From Acanthococcus lagerstroemiae (taxonomy: Eukaryota; Arthropoda; Insecta; Hemiptera; Eriococcidae): a stretch of DNA of 64,000 bases. How positions within the stretch are numbered: position 1 is the first letter of the stretch; each line of letters opens with the position of its first letter. Positions 38,301 to 51,900 of this stretch are shown one piece after another. The notes under the pieces are model-generated. The model saw only the letters and a program-made list of their open reading frames with translations, searched no databases and had not been told where the DNA came from. A program made the translations under genes and the position numbers. The stretch covers positions 1 through 64,000 of the forward strand of contig JAJSSI010000052.1 of NCBI GenBank assembly GCA_031841125.1. The letters run 5' to 3'.

Positions 38301-41300
38301 ACCCTCGAAAAAGTTGGAAAAATTGATCAATTTGGGTCAAAAAATGACTCTAGCTCAATTTTGACAACGGATTCGAATTCGTCTCGAAAAATTGACTAAC
38401 TAGCACCAGCCCCGACGCCGTAGCTCTCCGAAAATTTTTTCGCCCCAAAAAATGCATGATGTATAGTATGGAGAAATTTTCAAAATTTGAGAAAATCAAA
38501 AATTTCGAATTCATGAGTGTTTCTTACTCAATTTTTCACGCTGAGTTCGAATTCGCTGTTGCAATTTGGCGGCGACCCTCCGTTCCCGAGATACCCTCGA
38601 AAAAGTTGGAAAAATTGATCAATTTGGGTCAAAAAATGACTCTAGCTCAATTTTGACAACGGATTCGAATTCGTCTCGAAAAATTGACTAACTAGCACCA
38701 GCCCCGACGCCGTAGCTCTCCGAAAATTTTTTCGCCCCAAAAAATGCATGATGTATAGTATGGAGAAATTTTCAAAATTTGAGAAAATCAAAAATTTCGA
38801 ATTCATGAGTGTTTCTTACTCAATTTTTCACGCTGAGTTCGAATTCGCTGTTGCAATTTGGCGGCGACCCTCCGTTCCCGAGATACCCTCGAAAAAGTTG
38901 GAAAAATTGATCAATTTGGGTCAAAAAATGACTCTAGCTCAATTTTGACAACGGATTCGAATTCGTCTCGAAAAATTGACTAACTAGCACCAGCCCCGAC
39001 GCCGTAGCTCTCCGAAAATTTTTTCGCCCCAAAAAATGCATGATGTATAGTATGGAGAAATTTTCAAAATTTGAGAAAATCAAAAATTTCGAATTCATGA
39101 GTGTTTCTTACTCAATTTTTCACGCTGAGTTCGAATTCGCTGTTGCAATTTGGCGGCGACCCTCCGTTCCCGAGATACCCTCGAAAAAGTTGGAAAAATT
39201 GATCAATTTGGGTCAAAAAATGACTCTAGCTCAATTTTGACAACGGATTCGAATTCGTCTCGAAAAATTGACTAACTAGCACCAGCCCCGACGCCGTAGC
39301 TCTCCGAAAATTTTTTCGCCCCAAAAAATGCATGATGTATAGTATGGAGAAATTTTCAAAATTTGAGAAAATCAAAAATTTCGAATTCATGAGTGTTTCT
39401 TACTCAATTTTTCACGCTGAGTTCGAATTCGCTGTTGCAATTTGGCGGCGACCCTCCGTTCCCGAGATACCCTCGAAAAAGTTGGAAAAATTGATCAATT
39501 TGGGTCAAAAAATGACTCTAGCTCAATTTTGACAACGGATTCGAATTCGTCTCGAAAAATTGACTAACTAGCACCAGCCCCGACGCCGTAGCTCTCCGAA
39601 AATTTTTTCGCCCCAAAAAATGCATGATGTATAGTATGGAGAAATTTTCAAAATTTGAGAAAATCAAAAATTTCGAATTCATGAGTGTTTCTTACTCAAT
39701 TTTTCACGCTGAGTTCGAATTCGCTGTTGCAATTTGGCGGCGACCCTCCGTTCCCGAGATACCCTCGAAAAAGTTGGAAAAATTGATCAATTTGGGTCAA
39801 AAAATGACTCTAGCTCAATTTTGACAACGGATTCGAATTCGTCTCGAAAAATTGACTAACTAGCACCAGCCCCGACGCCGTAGCTCTCCGAAAATTTTTT
39901 CGCCCCAAAAAATGCATGATGTATAGTATGGAGAAATTTTCAAAATTTGAGAAAATCAAAAATTTCGAATTCATGAGTGTTTCTTACTCAATTTTTCACG
40001 CTGAGTTCGAATTCGCTGTTGCAATTTGGCGGCGACCCTCCGTTCCCGAGATACCCTCGAAAAAGTTGGAAAAATTGATCAATTTGGGTCAAAAAATGAC
40101 TCTAGCTCAATTTTGACAACGGATTCGAATTCGTCTCGAAAAATTGACTAACTAGCACCAGCCCCGACGCCGTAGCTCTCCGAAAATTTTTTCGCCCCAA
40201 AAAATGCATGATGTATAGTATGGAGAAATTTTCAAAATTTGAGAAAATCAAAAATTTCGAATTCATGAGTGTTTCTTACTCAATTTTTCACGCTGAGTTC
40301 GAATTCGCTGTTGCAATTTGGCGGCGACCCTCCGTTCCCGAGATACCCTCGAAAAAGTTGGAAAAATTGATCAATTTGGGTCAAAAAATGACTCTAGCTC
40401 AATTTTGACAACGGATTCGAATTCGTCTCGAAAAATTGACTAACTAGCACCAGCCCCGACGCCGTAGCTCTCCGAAAATTTTTTCGCCCCAAAAAATGCA
40501 TGATGTATAGTATGGAGAAATTTTCAAAATTTGAGAAAATCAAAAATTTCGAATTCATGAGTGTTTCTTACTCAATTTTTCACGCTGAGTTCGAATTCGC
40601 TGTTGCAATTTGGCGGCGACCCTCCGTTCCCGAGATACCCTCGAAAAAGTTGGAAAAATTGATCAATTTGGGTCAAAAAATGACTCTAGCTCAATTTTGA
40701 CAACGGATTCGAATTCGTCTCGAAAAATTGACTAACTAGCACCAGCCCCGACGCCGTAGCTCTCCGAAAATTTTTTCGCCCCAAAAAATGCATGATGTAT
40801 AGTATGGAGAAATTTTCAAAATTTGAGAAAATCAAAAATTTCGAATTCATGAGTGTTTCTTACTCAATTTTTCACGCTGAGTTCGAATTCGCTGTTGCAA
40901 TTTGGCGGCGACCCTCCGTTCCCGAGATACCCTCGAAAAAGTTGGAAAAATTGATCAATTTGGGTCAAAAAATGACTCTAGCTCAATTTTGACAACGGAT
41001 TCGAATTCGTCTCGAAAAATTGACTAACTAGCACCAGCCCCGACGCCGTAGCTCTCCGAAAATTTTTTCGCCCCAAAAAATGCATGATGTATAGTATGGA
41101 GAAATTTTCAAAATTTGAGAAAATCAAAAATTTCGAATTCATGAGTGTTTCTTACTCAATTTTTCACGCTGAGTTCGAATTCGCTGTTGCAATTTGGCGG
41201 CGACCCTCCGTTCCCGAGATACCCTCGAAAAAGTTGGAAAAATTGATCAATTTGGGTCAAAAAATGACTCTAGCTCAATTTTGACAACGGATTCGAATTC

Positions 41301-44300
41301 GTCTCGAAAAATTGACTAACTAGCACCAGCCCCGACGCCGTAGCTCTCCGAAAATTTTTTCGCCCCAAAAAATGCATGATGTATAGTATGGAGAAATTTT
41401 CAAAATTTGAGAAAATCAAAAATTTCGAATTCATGAGTGTTTCTTACTCAATTTTTCACGCTGAGTTCGAATTCGCTGTTGCAATTTGGCGGCGACCCTC
41501 CGTTCCCGAGATACCCTCGAAAAAGTTGGAAAAATTGATCAATTTGGGTCAAAAAATGACTCTAGCTCAATTTTGACAACGGATTCGAATTCGTCTCGAA
41601 AAATTGACTAACTAGCACCAGCCCCGACGCCGTAGCTCTCCGAAAATTTTTTCGCCCCAAAAAATGCATGATGTATAGTATGGAGAAATTTTCAAAATTT
41701 GAGAAAATCAAAAATTTCGAATTCATGAGTGTTTCTTACTCAATTTTTCACGCTGAGTTCGAATTCGCTGTTGCAATTTGGCGGCGACCCTCCGTTCCCG
41801 AGATACCCTCGAAAAAGTTGGAAAAATTGATCAATTTGGGTCAAAAAATGACTCTAGCTCAATTTTGACAACGGATTCGAATTCGTCTCGAAAAATTGAC
41901 TAACTAGCACCAGCCCCGACGCCGTAGCTCTCCGAAAATTTTTTCGCCCCAAAAAATGCATGATGTATAGTATGGAGAAATTTTCAAAATTTGAGAAAAT
42001 CAAAAATTTCGAATTCATGAGTGTTTCTTACTCAATTTTTCACGCTGAGTTCGAATTCGCTGTTGCAATTTGGCGGCGACCCTCCGTTCCCGAGATACCC
42101 TCGAAAAAGTTGGAAAAATTGATCAATTTGGGTCAAAAAATGACTCTAGCTCAATTTTGACAACGGATTCGAATTCGTCTCGAAAAATTGACTAACTAGC
42201 ACCAGCCCCGACGCCGTAGCTCTCCGAAAATTTTTTCGCCCCAAAAAATGCATGATGTATAGTATGGAGAAATTTTCAAAATTTGAGAAAATCAAAAATT
42301 TCGAATTCATGAGTGTTTCTTACTCAATTTTTCACGCTGAGTTCGAATTCGCTGTTGCAATTTGGCGGCGACCCTCCGTTCCCGAGATACCCTCGAAAAA
42401 GTTGGAAAAATTGATCAATTTGGGTCAAAAAATGACTCTAGCTCAATTTTGACAACGGATTCGAATTCGTCTCGAAAAATTGACTAACTAGCACCAGCCC
42501 CGACGCCGTAGCTCTCCGAAAATTTTTTCGCCCCAAAAAATGCATGATGTATAGTATGGAGAAATTTTCAAAATTTGAGAAAATCAAAAATTTCGAATTC
42601 ATGAGTGTTTCTTACTCAATTTTTCACGCTGAGTTCGAATTCGCTGTTGCAATTTGGCGGCGACCCTCCGTTCCCGAGATACCCTCGAAAAAGTTGGAAA
42701 AATTGATCAATTTGGGTCAAAAAATGACTCTAGCTCAATTTTGACAACGGATTCGAATTCGTCTCGAAAAATTGACTAACTAGCACCAGCCCCGACGCCG
42801 TAGCTCTCCGAAAATTTTTTCGCCCCAAAAAATGCATGATGTATAGTATGGAGAAATTTTCAAAATTTGAGAAAATCAAAAATTTCGAATTCATGAGTGT
42901 TTCTTACTCAATTTTTCACGCTGAGTTCGAATTCGCTGTTGCAATTTGGCGGCGACCCTCCGTTCCCGAGATACCCTCGAAAAAGTTGGAAAAATTGATC
43001 AATTTGGGTCAAAAAATGACTCTAGCTCAATTTTGACAACGGATTCGAATTCGTCTCGAAAAATTGACTAACTAGCACCAGCCCCGACGCCGTAGCTCTC
43101 CGAAAATTTTTTCGCCCCAAAAAATGCATGATGTATAGTATGGAGAAATTTTCAAAATTTGAGAAAATCAAAAATTTCGAATTCATGAGTGTTTCTTACT
43201 CAATTTTTCACGCTGAGTTCGAATTCGCTGTTGCAATTTGGCGGCGACCCTCCGTTCCCGAGATACCCTCGAAAAAGTTGGAAAAATTGATCAATTTGGG
43301 TCAAAAAATGACTCTAGCTCAATTTTGACAACGGATTCGAATTCGTCTCGAAAAATTGACTAACTAGCACCAGCCCCGACGCCGTAGCTCTCCGAAAATT
43401 TTTTCGCCCCAAAAAATGCATGATGTATAGTATGGAGAAATTTTCAAAATTTGAGAAAATCAAAAATTTCGAATTCATGAGTGTTTCTTACTCAATTTTT
43501 CACGCTGAGTTCGAATTCGCTGTTGCAATTTGGCGGCGACCCTCCGTTCCCGAGATACCCTCGAAAAAGTTGGAAAAATTGATCAATTTGGGTCAAAAAA
43601 TGACTCTAGCTCAATTTTGACAACGGATTCGAATTCGTCTCGAAAAATTGACTAACTAGCACCAGCCCCGACGCCGTAGCTCTCCGAAAATTTTTTCGCC
43701 CCAAAAAATGCATGATGTATAGTATGGAGAAATTTTCAAAATTTGAGAAAATCAAAAATTTCGAATTCATGAGTGTTTCTTACTCAATTTTTCACGCTGA
43801 GTTCGAATTCGCTGTTGCAATTTGGCGGCGACCCTCCGTTCCCGAGATACCCTCGAAAAAGTTGGAAAAATTGATCAATTTGGGTCAAAAAATGACTCTA
43901 GCTCAATTTTGACAACGGATTCGAATTCGTCTCGAAAAATTGACTAACTAGCACCAGCCCCGACGCCGTAGCTCTCCGAAAATTTTTTCGCCCCAAAAAA
44001 TGCATGATGTATAGTATGGAGAAATTTTCAAAATTTGAGAAAATCAAAAATTTCGAATTCATGAGTGTTTCTTACTCAATTTTTCACGCTGAGTTCGAAT
44101 TCGCTGTTGCAATTTGGCGGCGACCCTCCGTTCCCGAGATACCCTCGAAAAAGTTGGAAAAATTGATCAATTTGGGTCAAAAAATGACTCTAGCTCAATT
44201 TTGACAACGGATTCGAATTCGTCTCGAAAAATTGACTAACTAGCACCAGCCCCGACGCCGTAGCTCTCCGAAAATTTTTTCGCCCCAAAAAATGCATGAT

Positions 44301-47300
44301 GTATAGTATGGAGAAATTTTCAAAATTTGAGAAAATCAAAAATTTCGAATTCATGAGTGTTTCTTACTCAATTTTTCACGCTGAGTTCGAATTCGCTGTT
44401 GCAATTTGGCGGCGACCCTCCGTTCCCGAGATACCCTCGAAAAAGTTGGAAAAATTGATCAATTTGGGTCAAAAAATGACTCTAGCTCAATTTTGACAAC
44501 GGATTCGAATTCGTCTCGAAAAATTGACTAACTAGCACCAGCCCCGACGCCGTAGCTCTCCGAAAATTTTTTCGCCCCAAAAAATGCATGATGTATAGTA
44601 TGGAGAAATTTTCAAAATTTGAGAAAATCAAAAATTTCGAATTCATGAGTGTTTCTTACTCAATTTTTCACGCTGAGTTCGAATTCGCTGTTGCAATTTG
44701 GCGGCGACCCTCCGTTCCCGAGATACCCTCGAAAAAGTTGGAAAAATTGATCAATTTGGGTCAAAAAATGACTCTAGCTCAATTTTGACAACGGATTCGA
44801 ATTCGTCTCGAAAAATTGACTAACTAGCACCAGCCCCGACGCCGTAGCTCTCCGAAAATTTTTTCGCCCCAAAAAATGCATGATGTATAGTATGGAGAAA
44901 TTTTCAAAATTTGAGAAAATCAAAAATTTCGAATTCATGAGTGTTTCTTACTCAATTTTTCACGCTGAGTTCGAATTCGCTGTTGCAATTTGGCGGCGAC
45001 CCTCCGTTCCCGAGATACCCTCGAAAAAGTTGGAAAAATTGATCAATTTGGGTCAAAAAATGACTCTAGCTCAATTTTGACAACGGATTCGAATTCGTCT
45101 CGAAAAATTGACTAACTAGCACCAGCCCCGACGCCGTAGCTCTCCGAAAATTTTTTCGCCCCAAAAAATGCATGATGTATAGTATGGAGAAATTTTCAAA
45201 ATTTGAGAAAATCAAAAATTTCGAATTCATGAGTGTTTCTTACTCAATTTTTCACGCTGAGTTCGAATTCGCTGTTGCAATTTGGCGGCGACCCTCCGTT
45301 CCCGAGATACCCTCGAAAAAGTTGGAAAAATTGATCAATTTGGGTCAAAAAATGACTCTAGCTCAATTTTGACAACGGATTCGAATTCGTCTCGAAAAAT
45401 TGACTAACTAGCACCAGCCCCGACGCCGTAGCTCTCCGAAAATTTTTTCGCCCCAAAAAATGCATGATGTATAGTATGGAGAAATTTTCAAAATTTGAGA
45501 AAATCAAAAATTTCGAATTCATGAGTGTTTCTTACTCAATTTTTCACGCTGAGTTCGAATTCGCTGTTGCAATTTGGCGGCGACCCTCCGTTCCCGAGAT
45601 ACCCTCGAAAAAGTTGGAAAAATTGATCAATTTGGGTCAAAAAATGACTCTAGCTCAATTTTGACAACGGATTCGAATTCGTCTCGAAAAATTGACTAAC
45701 TAGCACCAGCCCCGACGCCGTAGCTCTCCGAAAATTTTTTCGCCCCAAAAAATGCATGATGTATAGTATGGAGAAATTTTCAAAATTTGAGAAAATCAAA
45801 AATTTCGAATTCATGAGTGTTTCTTACTCAATTTTTCACGCTGAGTTCGAATTCGCTGTTGCAATTTGGCGGCGACCCTCCGTTCCCGAGATACCCTCGA
45901 AAAAGTTGGAAAAATTGATCAATTTGGGTCAAAAAATGACTCTAGCTCAATTTTGACAACGGATTCGAATTCGTCTCGAAAAATTGACTAACTAGCACCA
46001 GCCCCGACGCCGTAGCTCTCCGAAAATTTTTTCGCCCCAAAAAATGCATGATGTATAGTATGGAGAAATTTTCAAAATTTGAGAAAATCAAAAATTTCGA
46101 ATTCATGAGTGTTTCTTACTCAATTTTTCACGCTGAGTTCGAATTCGCTGTTGCAATTTGGCGGCGACCCTCCGTTCCCGAGATACCCTCGAAAAAGTTG
46201 GAAAAATTGATCAATTTGGGTCAAAAAATGACTCTAGCTCAATTTTGACAACGGATTCGAATTCGTCTCGAAAAATTGACTAACTAGCACCAGCCCCGAC
46301 GCCGTAGCTCTCCGAAAATTTTTTCGCCCCAAAAAATGCATGATGTATAGTATGGAGAAATTTTCAAAATTTGAGAAAATCAAAAATTTCGAATTCATGA
46401 GTGTTTCTTACTCAATTTTTCACGCTGAGTTCGAATTCGCTGTTGCAATTTGGCGGCGACCCTCCGTTCCCGAGATACCCTCGAAAAAGTTGGAAAAATT
46501 GATCAATTTGGGTCAAAAAATGACTCTAGCTCAATTTTGACAACGGATTCGAATTCGTCTCGAAAAATTGACTAACTAGCACCAGCCCCGACGCCGTAGC
46601 TCTCCGAAAATTTTTTCGCCCCAAAAAATGCATGATGTATAGTATGGAGAAATTTTCAAAATTTGAGAAAATCAAAAATTTCGAATTCATGAGTGTTTCT
46701 TACTCAATTTTTCACGCTGAGTTCGAATTCGCTGTTGCAATTTGGCGGCGACCCTCCGTTCCCGAGATACCCTCGAAAAAGTTGGAAAAATTGATCAATT
46801 TGGGTCAAAAAATGACTCTAGCTCAATTTTGACAACGGATTCGAATTCGTCTCGAAAAATTGACTAACTAGCACCAGCCCCGACGCCGTAGCTCTCCGAA
46901 AATTTTTTCGCCCCAAAAAATGCATGATGTATAGTATGGAGAAATTTTCAAAATTTGAGAAAATCAAAAATTTCGAATTCATGAGTGTTTCTTACTCAAT
47001 TTTTCACGCTGAGTTCGAATTCGCTGTTGCAATTTGGCGGCGACCCTCCGTTCCCGAGATACCCTCGAAAAAGTTGGAAAAATTGATCAATTTGGGTCAA
47101 AAAATGACTCTAGCTCAATTTTGACAACGGATTCGAATTCGTCTCGAAAAATTGACTAACTAGCACCAGCCCCGACGCCGTAGCTCTCCGAAAATTTTTT
47201 CGCCCCAAAAAATGCATGATGTATAGTATGGAGAAATTTTCAAAATTTGAGAAAATCAAAAATTTCGAATTCATGAGTGTTTCTTACTCAATTTTTCACG

Positions 47301-48967
47301 CTGAGTTCGAATTCGCTGTTGCAATTTGGCGGCGACCCTCCGTTCCCGAGATACCCTCGAAAAAGTTGGAAAAATTGATCAATTTGGGTCAAAAAATGAC
47401 TCTAGCTCAATTTTGACAACGGATTCGAATTCGTCTCGAAAAATTGACTAACTAGCACCAGCCCCGACGCCGTAGCTCTCCGAAAATTTTTTCGCCCCAA
47501 AAAATGCATGATGTATAGTATGGAGAAATTTTCAAAATTTGAGAAAATCAAAAATTTCGAATTCATGAGTGTTTCTTACTCAATTTTTCACGCTGAGTTC
47601 GAATTCGCTGTTGCAATTTGGCGGCGACCCTCCGTTCCCGAGATACCCTCGAAAAAGTTGGAAAAATTGATCAATTTGGGTCAAAAAATGACTCTAGCTC
47701 AATTTTGACAACGGATTCGAATTCGTCTCGAAAAATTGACTAACTAGCACCAGCCCCGACGCCGTAGCTCTCCGAAAATTTTTTCGCCCCAAAAAATGCA
47801 TGATGTATAGTATGGAGAAATTTTCAAAATTTGAGAAAATCAAAAATTTCGAATTCATGAGTGTTTCTTACTCAATTTTTCACGCTGAGTTCGAATTCGC
47901 TGTTGCAATTTGGCGGCGACCCTCCGTTCCCGAGATACCCTCGAAAAAGTTGGAAAAATTGATCAATTTGGGTCAAAAAATGACTCTAGCTCAATTTTGA
48001 CAACGGATTCGAATTCGTCTCGAAAAATTGACTAACTAGCACCAGCCCCGACGCCGTAGCTCTCCGAAAATTTTTTCGCCCCAAAAAATGCATGATGTAT
48101 AGTATGGAGAAATTTTCAAAATTTGAGAAAATCAAAAATTTCGAATTCATGAGTGTTTCTTACTCAATTTTTCACGCTGAGTTCGAATTCGCTGTTGCAA
48201 TTTGGCGGCGACCCTCCGTTCCCGAGATACCCTCGAAAAAGTTGGAAAAATTGATCAATTTGGGTCAAAAAATGACTCTAGCTCAATTTTGACAACGGAT
48301 TCGAATTCGTCTCGAAAAATTGACTAACTAGCACCAGCCCCGACGCCGTAGCTCTCCGAAAATTTTTTCGCCCAAAAAAATGCATGATGTATAGTATGGA
48401 GAAATTTTCAAAATTTGAGAAAATCAAAAATTTCGAATTCATGAGTGTTTCTTACTCAATTTTTCACGCTGAGTTCGAATTCGCTGTTGCAATTTGGCGG
48501 CGACCCTCCGTTCCCGAGATACCCTCGAAAAAGTTGGAAAAATTGATCAATTTGGGTCAAAAAATGACTCTAGCTCAATTTTGACAACGGATTCGAATTC
48601 GTCTCGAAAAATTGACTAACTAGCACCAGCCCCGACGCCGTAGCTCTCCGAAAATTTTTTCGCCCCAAAAAATGCATGATGTATAGTATGGAGAAATTTT
48701 CAAAATTTGAGAAAATCAAAAATTTCGAATTCATGAGTGTTTCTTACTCAATTTTTCACGCTGAGTTCGAATTCGCTGTTGCAATTTGGCGGCGACCCTC
48801 CGTTCCCGAGATACCCTCGAAAAAGTTGGAAAAATTGATCAATTTGGGTCAAAAAATGACTCTAGCTCAATTTTGACAACGGATTCGAATTCGTCTCGAA
48901 AAATTGACTAACTAGCACCAGCCCCGACGCCGTAGCTCTCCGAAAATTTTTTCGCCCCAAAAAATGC

Positions 48968-51900
48968 ATGATGTATAGTATGGAGAAATTTTCAAAATTT
49001 GAGAAAATCAAAAATTTCGAATTCATGAGTGTTTCTTACTCAATTTTTCACGCTGAGTTCGAATTCGCTGTTGCAATTTGGCGGCGACCCTCCGTTCCGA
49101 GATACCCTCGAAAAAGTTGGAAAAATTGATCAATTTGGGTCAAAAAATGACTCTAGCTCAATTTTGACAACGGATTCGAATTCGTCTCGAAAAATTGACT
49201 AACTAGCACCAGCCCCGACGCCGTAGCTCTCCGAAAATTTTTTCGCCCCAAAAAATGCATGATGTATAGTATGGAGAAATTTTCAAAATTTGAGAAAATC
49301 AAAAATTTCGAATTCATGAGTGTTTCTTACTCAATTTTTCACGCTGAGTTCGAATTCGCTGTTGCAATTTGGCGGCGACCCTCCGTTCCCGAGATACCCT
49401 CGAAAAAGTTGGAAAAATTGATCAATTTGGGTCAAAAAATGACTCTAGCTCAATTTTGACAACGGATTCGAATTCGTCTCGAAAAATTGACTAACTAGCA
49501 CCAGCCCCGACGCCGTAGCTCTCCGAAAATTTTTTCGCCCCAAAAAATGCATGATGTATAGTATGGAGAAATTTTCAAAATTTGAGAAAATCAAAAATTT
49601 CGAATTCATGAGTGTTTCTTACTCAATTTTTCACGCTGAGTTCGAATTCGCTGTTGCAATTTGGCGGCGACCCTCCGTTCCCGAGATACCCTCGAAAAAG
49701 TTGGAAAAATTGATCAATTTGGGTCAAAAAATGACTCTAGCTCAATTTTGACAACGGATTCGAATTCGTCTCGAAAAATTGACTAACTAGCACCAGCCCC
49801 GACGCCGTAGCTCTCCGAAAATTTTTTCGCCCCAAAAAATGCATGATGTATAGTATGGAGAAATTTTCAAAATTTGAGAAAATCAAAAATTTCGAATTCA
49901 TGAGTGTTTCTTACTCAATTTTTCACGCTGAGTTCGAATTCGCTGTTGCAATTTGGCGGCGACCCTCCGTTCCCGAGATACCCTCGAAAAAGTTGGAAAA
50001 ATTGATCAATTTGGGTCAAAAAATGACTCTAGCTCAATTTTGACAACGGATTCGAATTCGTCTCGAAAAATTGACTAACTAGCACCAGCCCCGACGCCGT
50101 AGCTCTCCGAAAATTTTTTCGCCCCAAAAAATGCATGATGTATAGTATGGAGAAATTTTCAAAATTTGAGAAAATCAAAAATTTCGAATTCATGAGTGTT
50201 TCTTACTCAATTTTTCACGCTGAGTTCGAATTCGCTGTTGCAATTTGGCGGCGACCCTCCGTTCCCGAGATACCCTCGAAAAAGTTGGAAAAATTGATCA
50301 ATTTGGGTCAAAAAATGACTCTAGCTCAATTTTGACAACGGATTCGAATTCGTCTCGAAAAATTGACTAACTAGCACCAGCCCCGACGCCGTAGCTCTCC
50401 GAAAATTTTTTCGCCCCAAAAAATGCATGATGTATAGTATGGAGAAATTTTCAAAATTTGAGAAAATCAAAAATTTCGAATTCATGAGTGTTTCTTACTC
50501 AATTTTTCACGCTGAGTTCGAATTCGCTGTTGCAATTTGGCGGCGACCCTCCGTTCCCGAGATACCCTCGAAAAAGTTGGAAAAATTGATCAATTTGGGT
50601 CAAAAAATGACTCTAGCTCAATTTTGACAACGGATTCGAATTCGTCTCGAAAAATTGACTAACTAGCACCAGCCCCGACGCCGTAGCTCTCCGAAAATTT
50701 TTTCGCCCCAAAAAATGCATGATGTATAGTATGGAGAAATTTTCAAAATTTGAGAAAATCAAAAATTTCGAATTCATGAGTGTTTCTTACTCAATTTTTC
50801 ACGCTGAGTTCGAATTCGCTGTTGCAATTTGGCGGCGACCCTCCGTTCCCGAGATACCCTCGAAAAAGTTGGAAAAATTGATCAATTTGGGTCAAAAAAT
50901 GACTCTAGCTCAATTTTGACAACGGATTCGAATTCGTCTCGAAAAATTGACTAACTAGCACCAGCCCCGACGCCGTAGCTCTCCGAAAATTTTTTCGCCC
51001 CAAAAAATGCATGATGTATAGTATGGAGAAATTTTCAAAATTTGAGAAAATCAAAAATTTCGAATTCATGAGTGTTTCTTACTCAATTTTTCACGCTGAG
51101 TTCGAATTCGCTGTTGCAATTTGGCGGCGACCCTCCGTTCCCGAGATACCCTCGAAAAAGTTGGAAAAATTGATCAATTTGGGTCAAAAAATGACTCTAG
51201 CTCAATTTTGACAACGGATTCGAATTCGTCTCGAAAAATTGACTAACTAGCACCAGCCCCGACGCCGTAGCTCTCCGAAAATTTTTTCGCCCCAAAAAAT
51301 GCATGATGTATAGTATGGAGAAATTTTCAAAATTTGAGAAAATCAAAAATTTCGAATTCATGAGTGTTTCTTACTCAATTTTTCACGCTGAGTTCGAATT
51401 CGCTGTTGCAATTTGGCGGCGACCCTCCGTTCCCGAGATACCCTCGAAAAAGTTGGAAAAATTGATCAATTTGGGTCAAAAAATGACTCTAGCTCAATTT
51501 TGACAACGGATTCGAATTCGTCTCGAAAAATTGACTAACTAGCACCAGCCCCGACGCCGTAGCTCTCCGAAAATTTTTTCGCCCCAAAAAATGCATGATG
51601 TATAGTATGGAGAAATTTTCAAAATTTGAGAAAATCAAAAATTTCGAATTCATGAGTGTTTCTTACTCAATTTTTCACGCTGAGTTCGAATTCGCTGTTG
51701 CAATTTGGCGGCGACCCTCCGTTCCCGAGATACCCTCGAAAAAGTTGGAAAAATTGATCAATTTGGGTCAAAAAATGACTCTAGCTCAATTTTGACAACG
51801 GATTCGAATTCGTCTCGAAAAATTGACTAACTAGCACCAGCCCCGACGCCGTAGCTCTCCGAAAATTTTTTCGCCCCAAAAAATGCATGATGTATAGTAT

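Larger units (their letters stand above)
20063..48967 (+). repeat. Homogenised A-type core, 99 monomers
   Basis: Ninety-nine consecutive monomers all have A at unit position 54 and G at position 64. Spacing is exactly 292 bp throughout except for three 291-bp copies starting at 32911, 34954 and 35829. Each of those has lost one C in the same run (cgcccaaaaaatgc near 33192, 35235 and 36111). The only substitution I noticed is C-to-A at 48374 (cgcccaaaaaaatgc). Forty-four monomers in a row (20063-32910) appear identical by eye, and the 44 from 36120 to 48967 differ only at 48374. Such uniformity over tens of kilobases indicates very recent amplification, perhaps by large segmental duplications, or an assembly effect. 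Confidence 0.95.
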
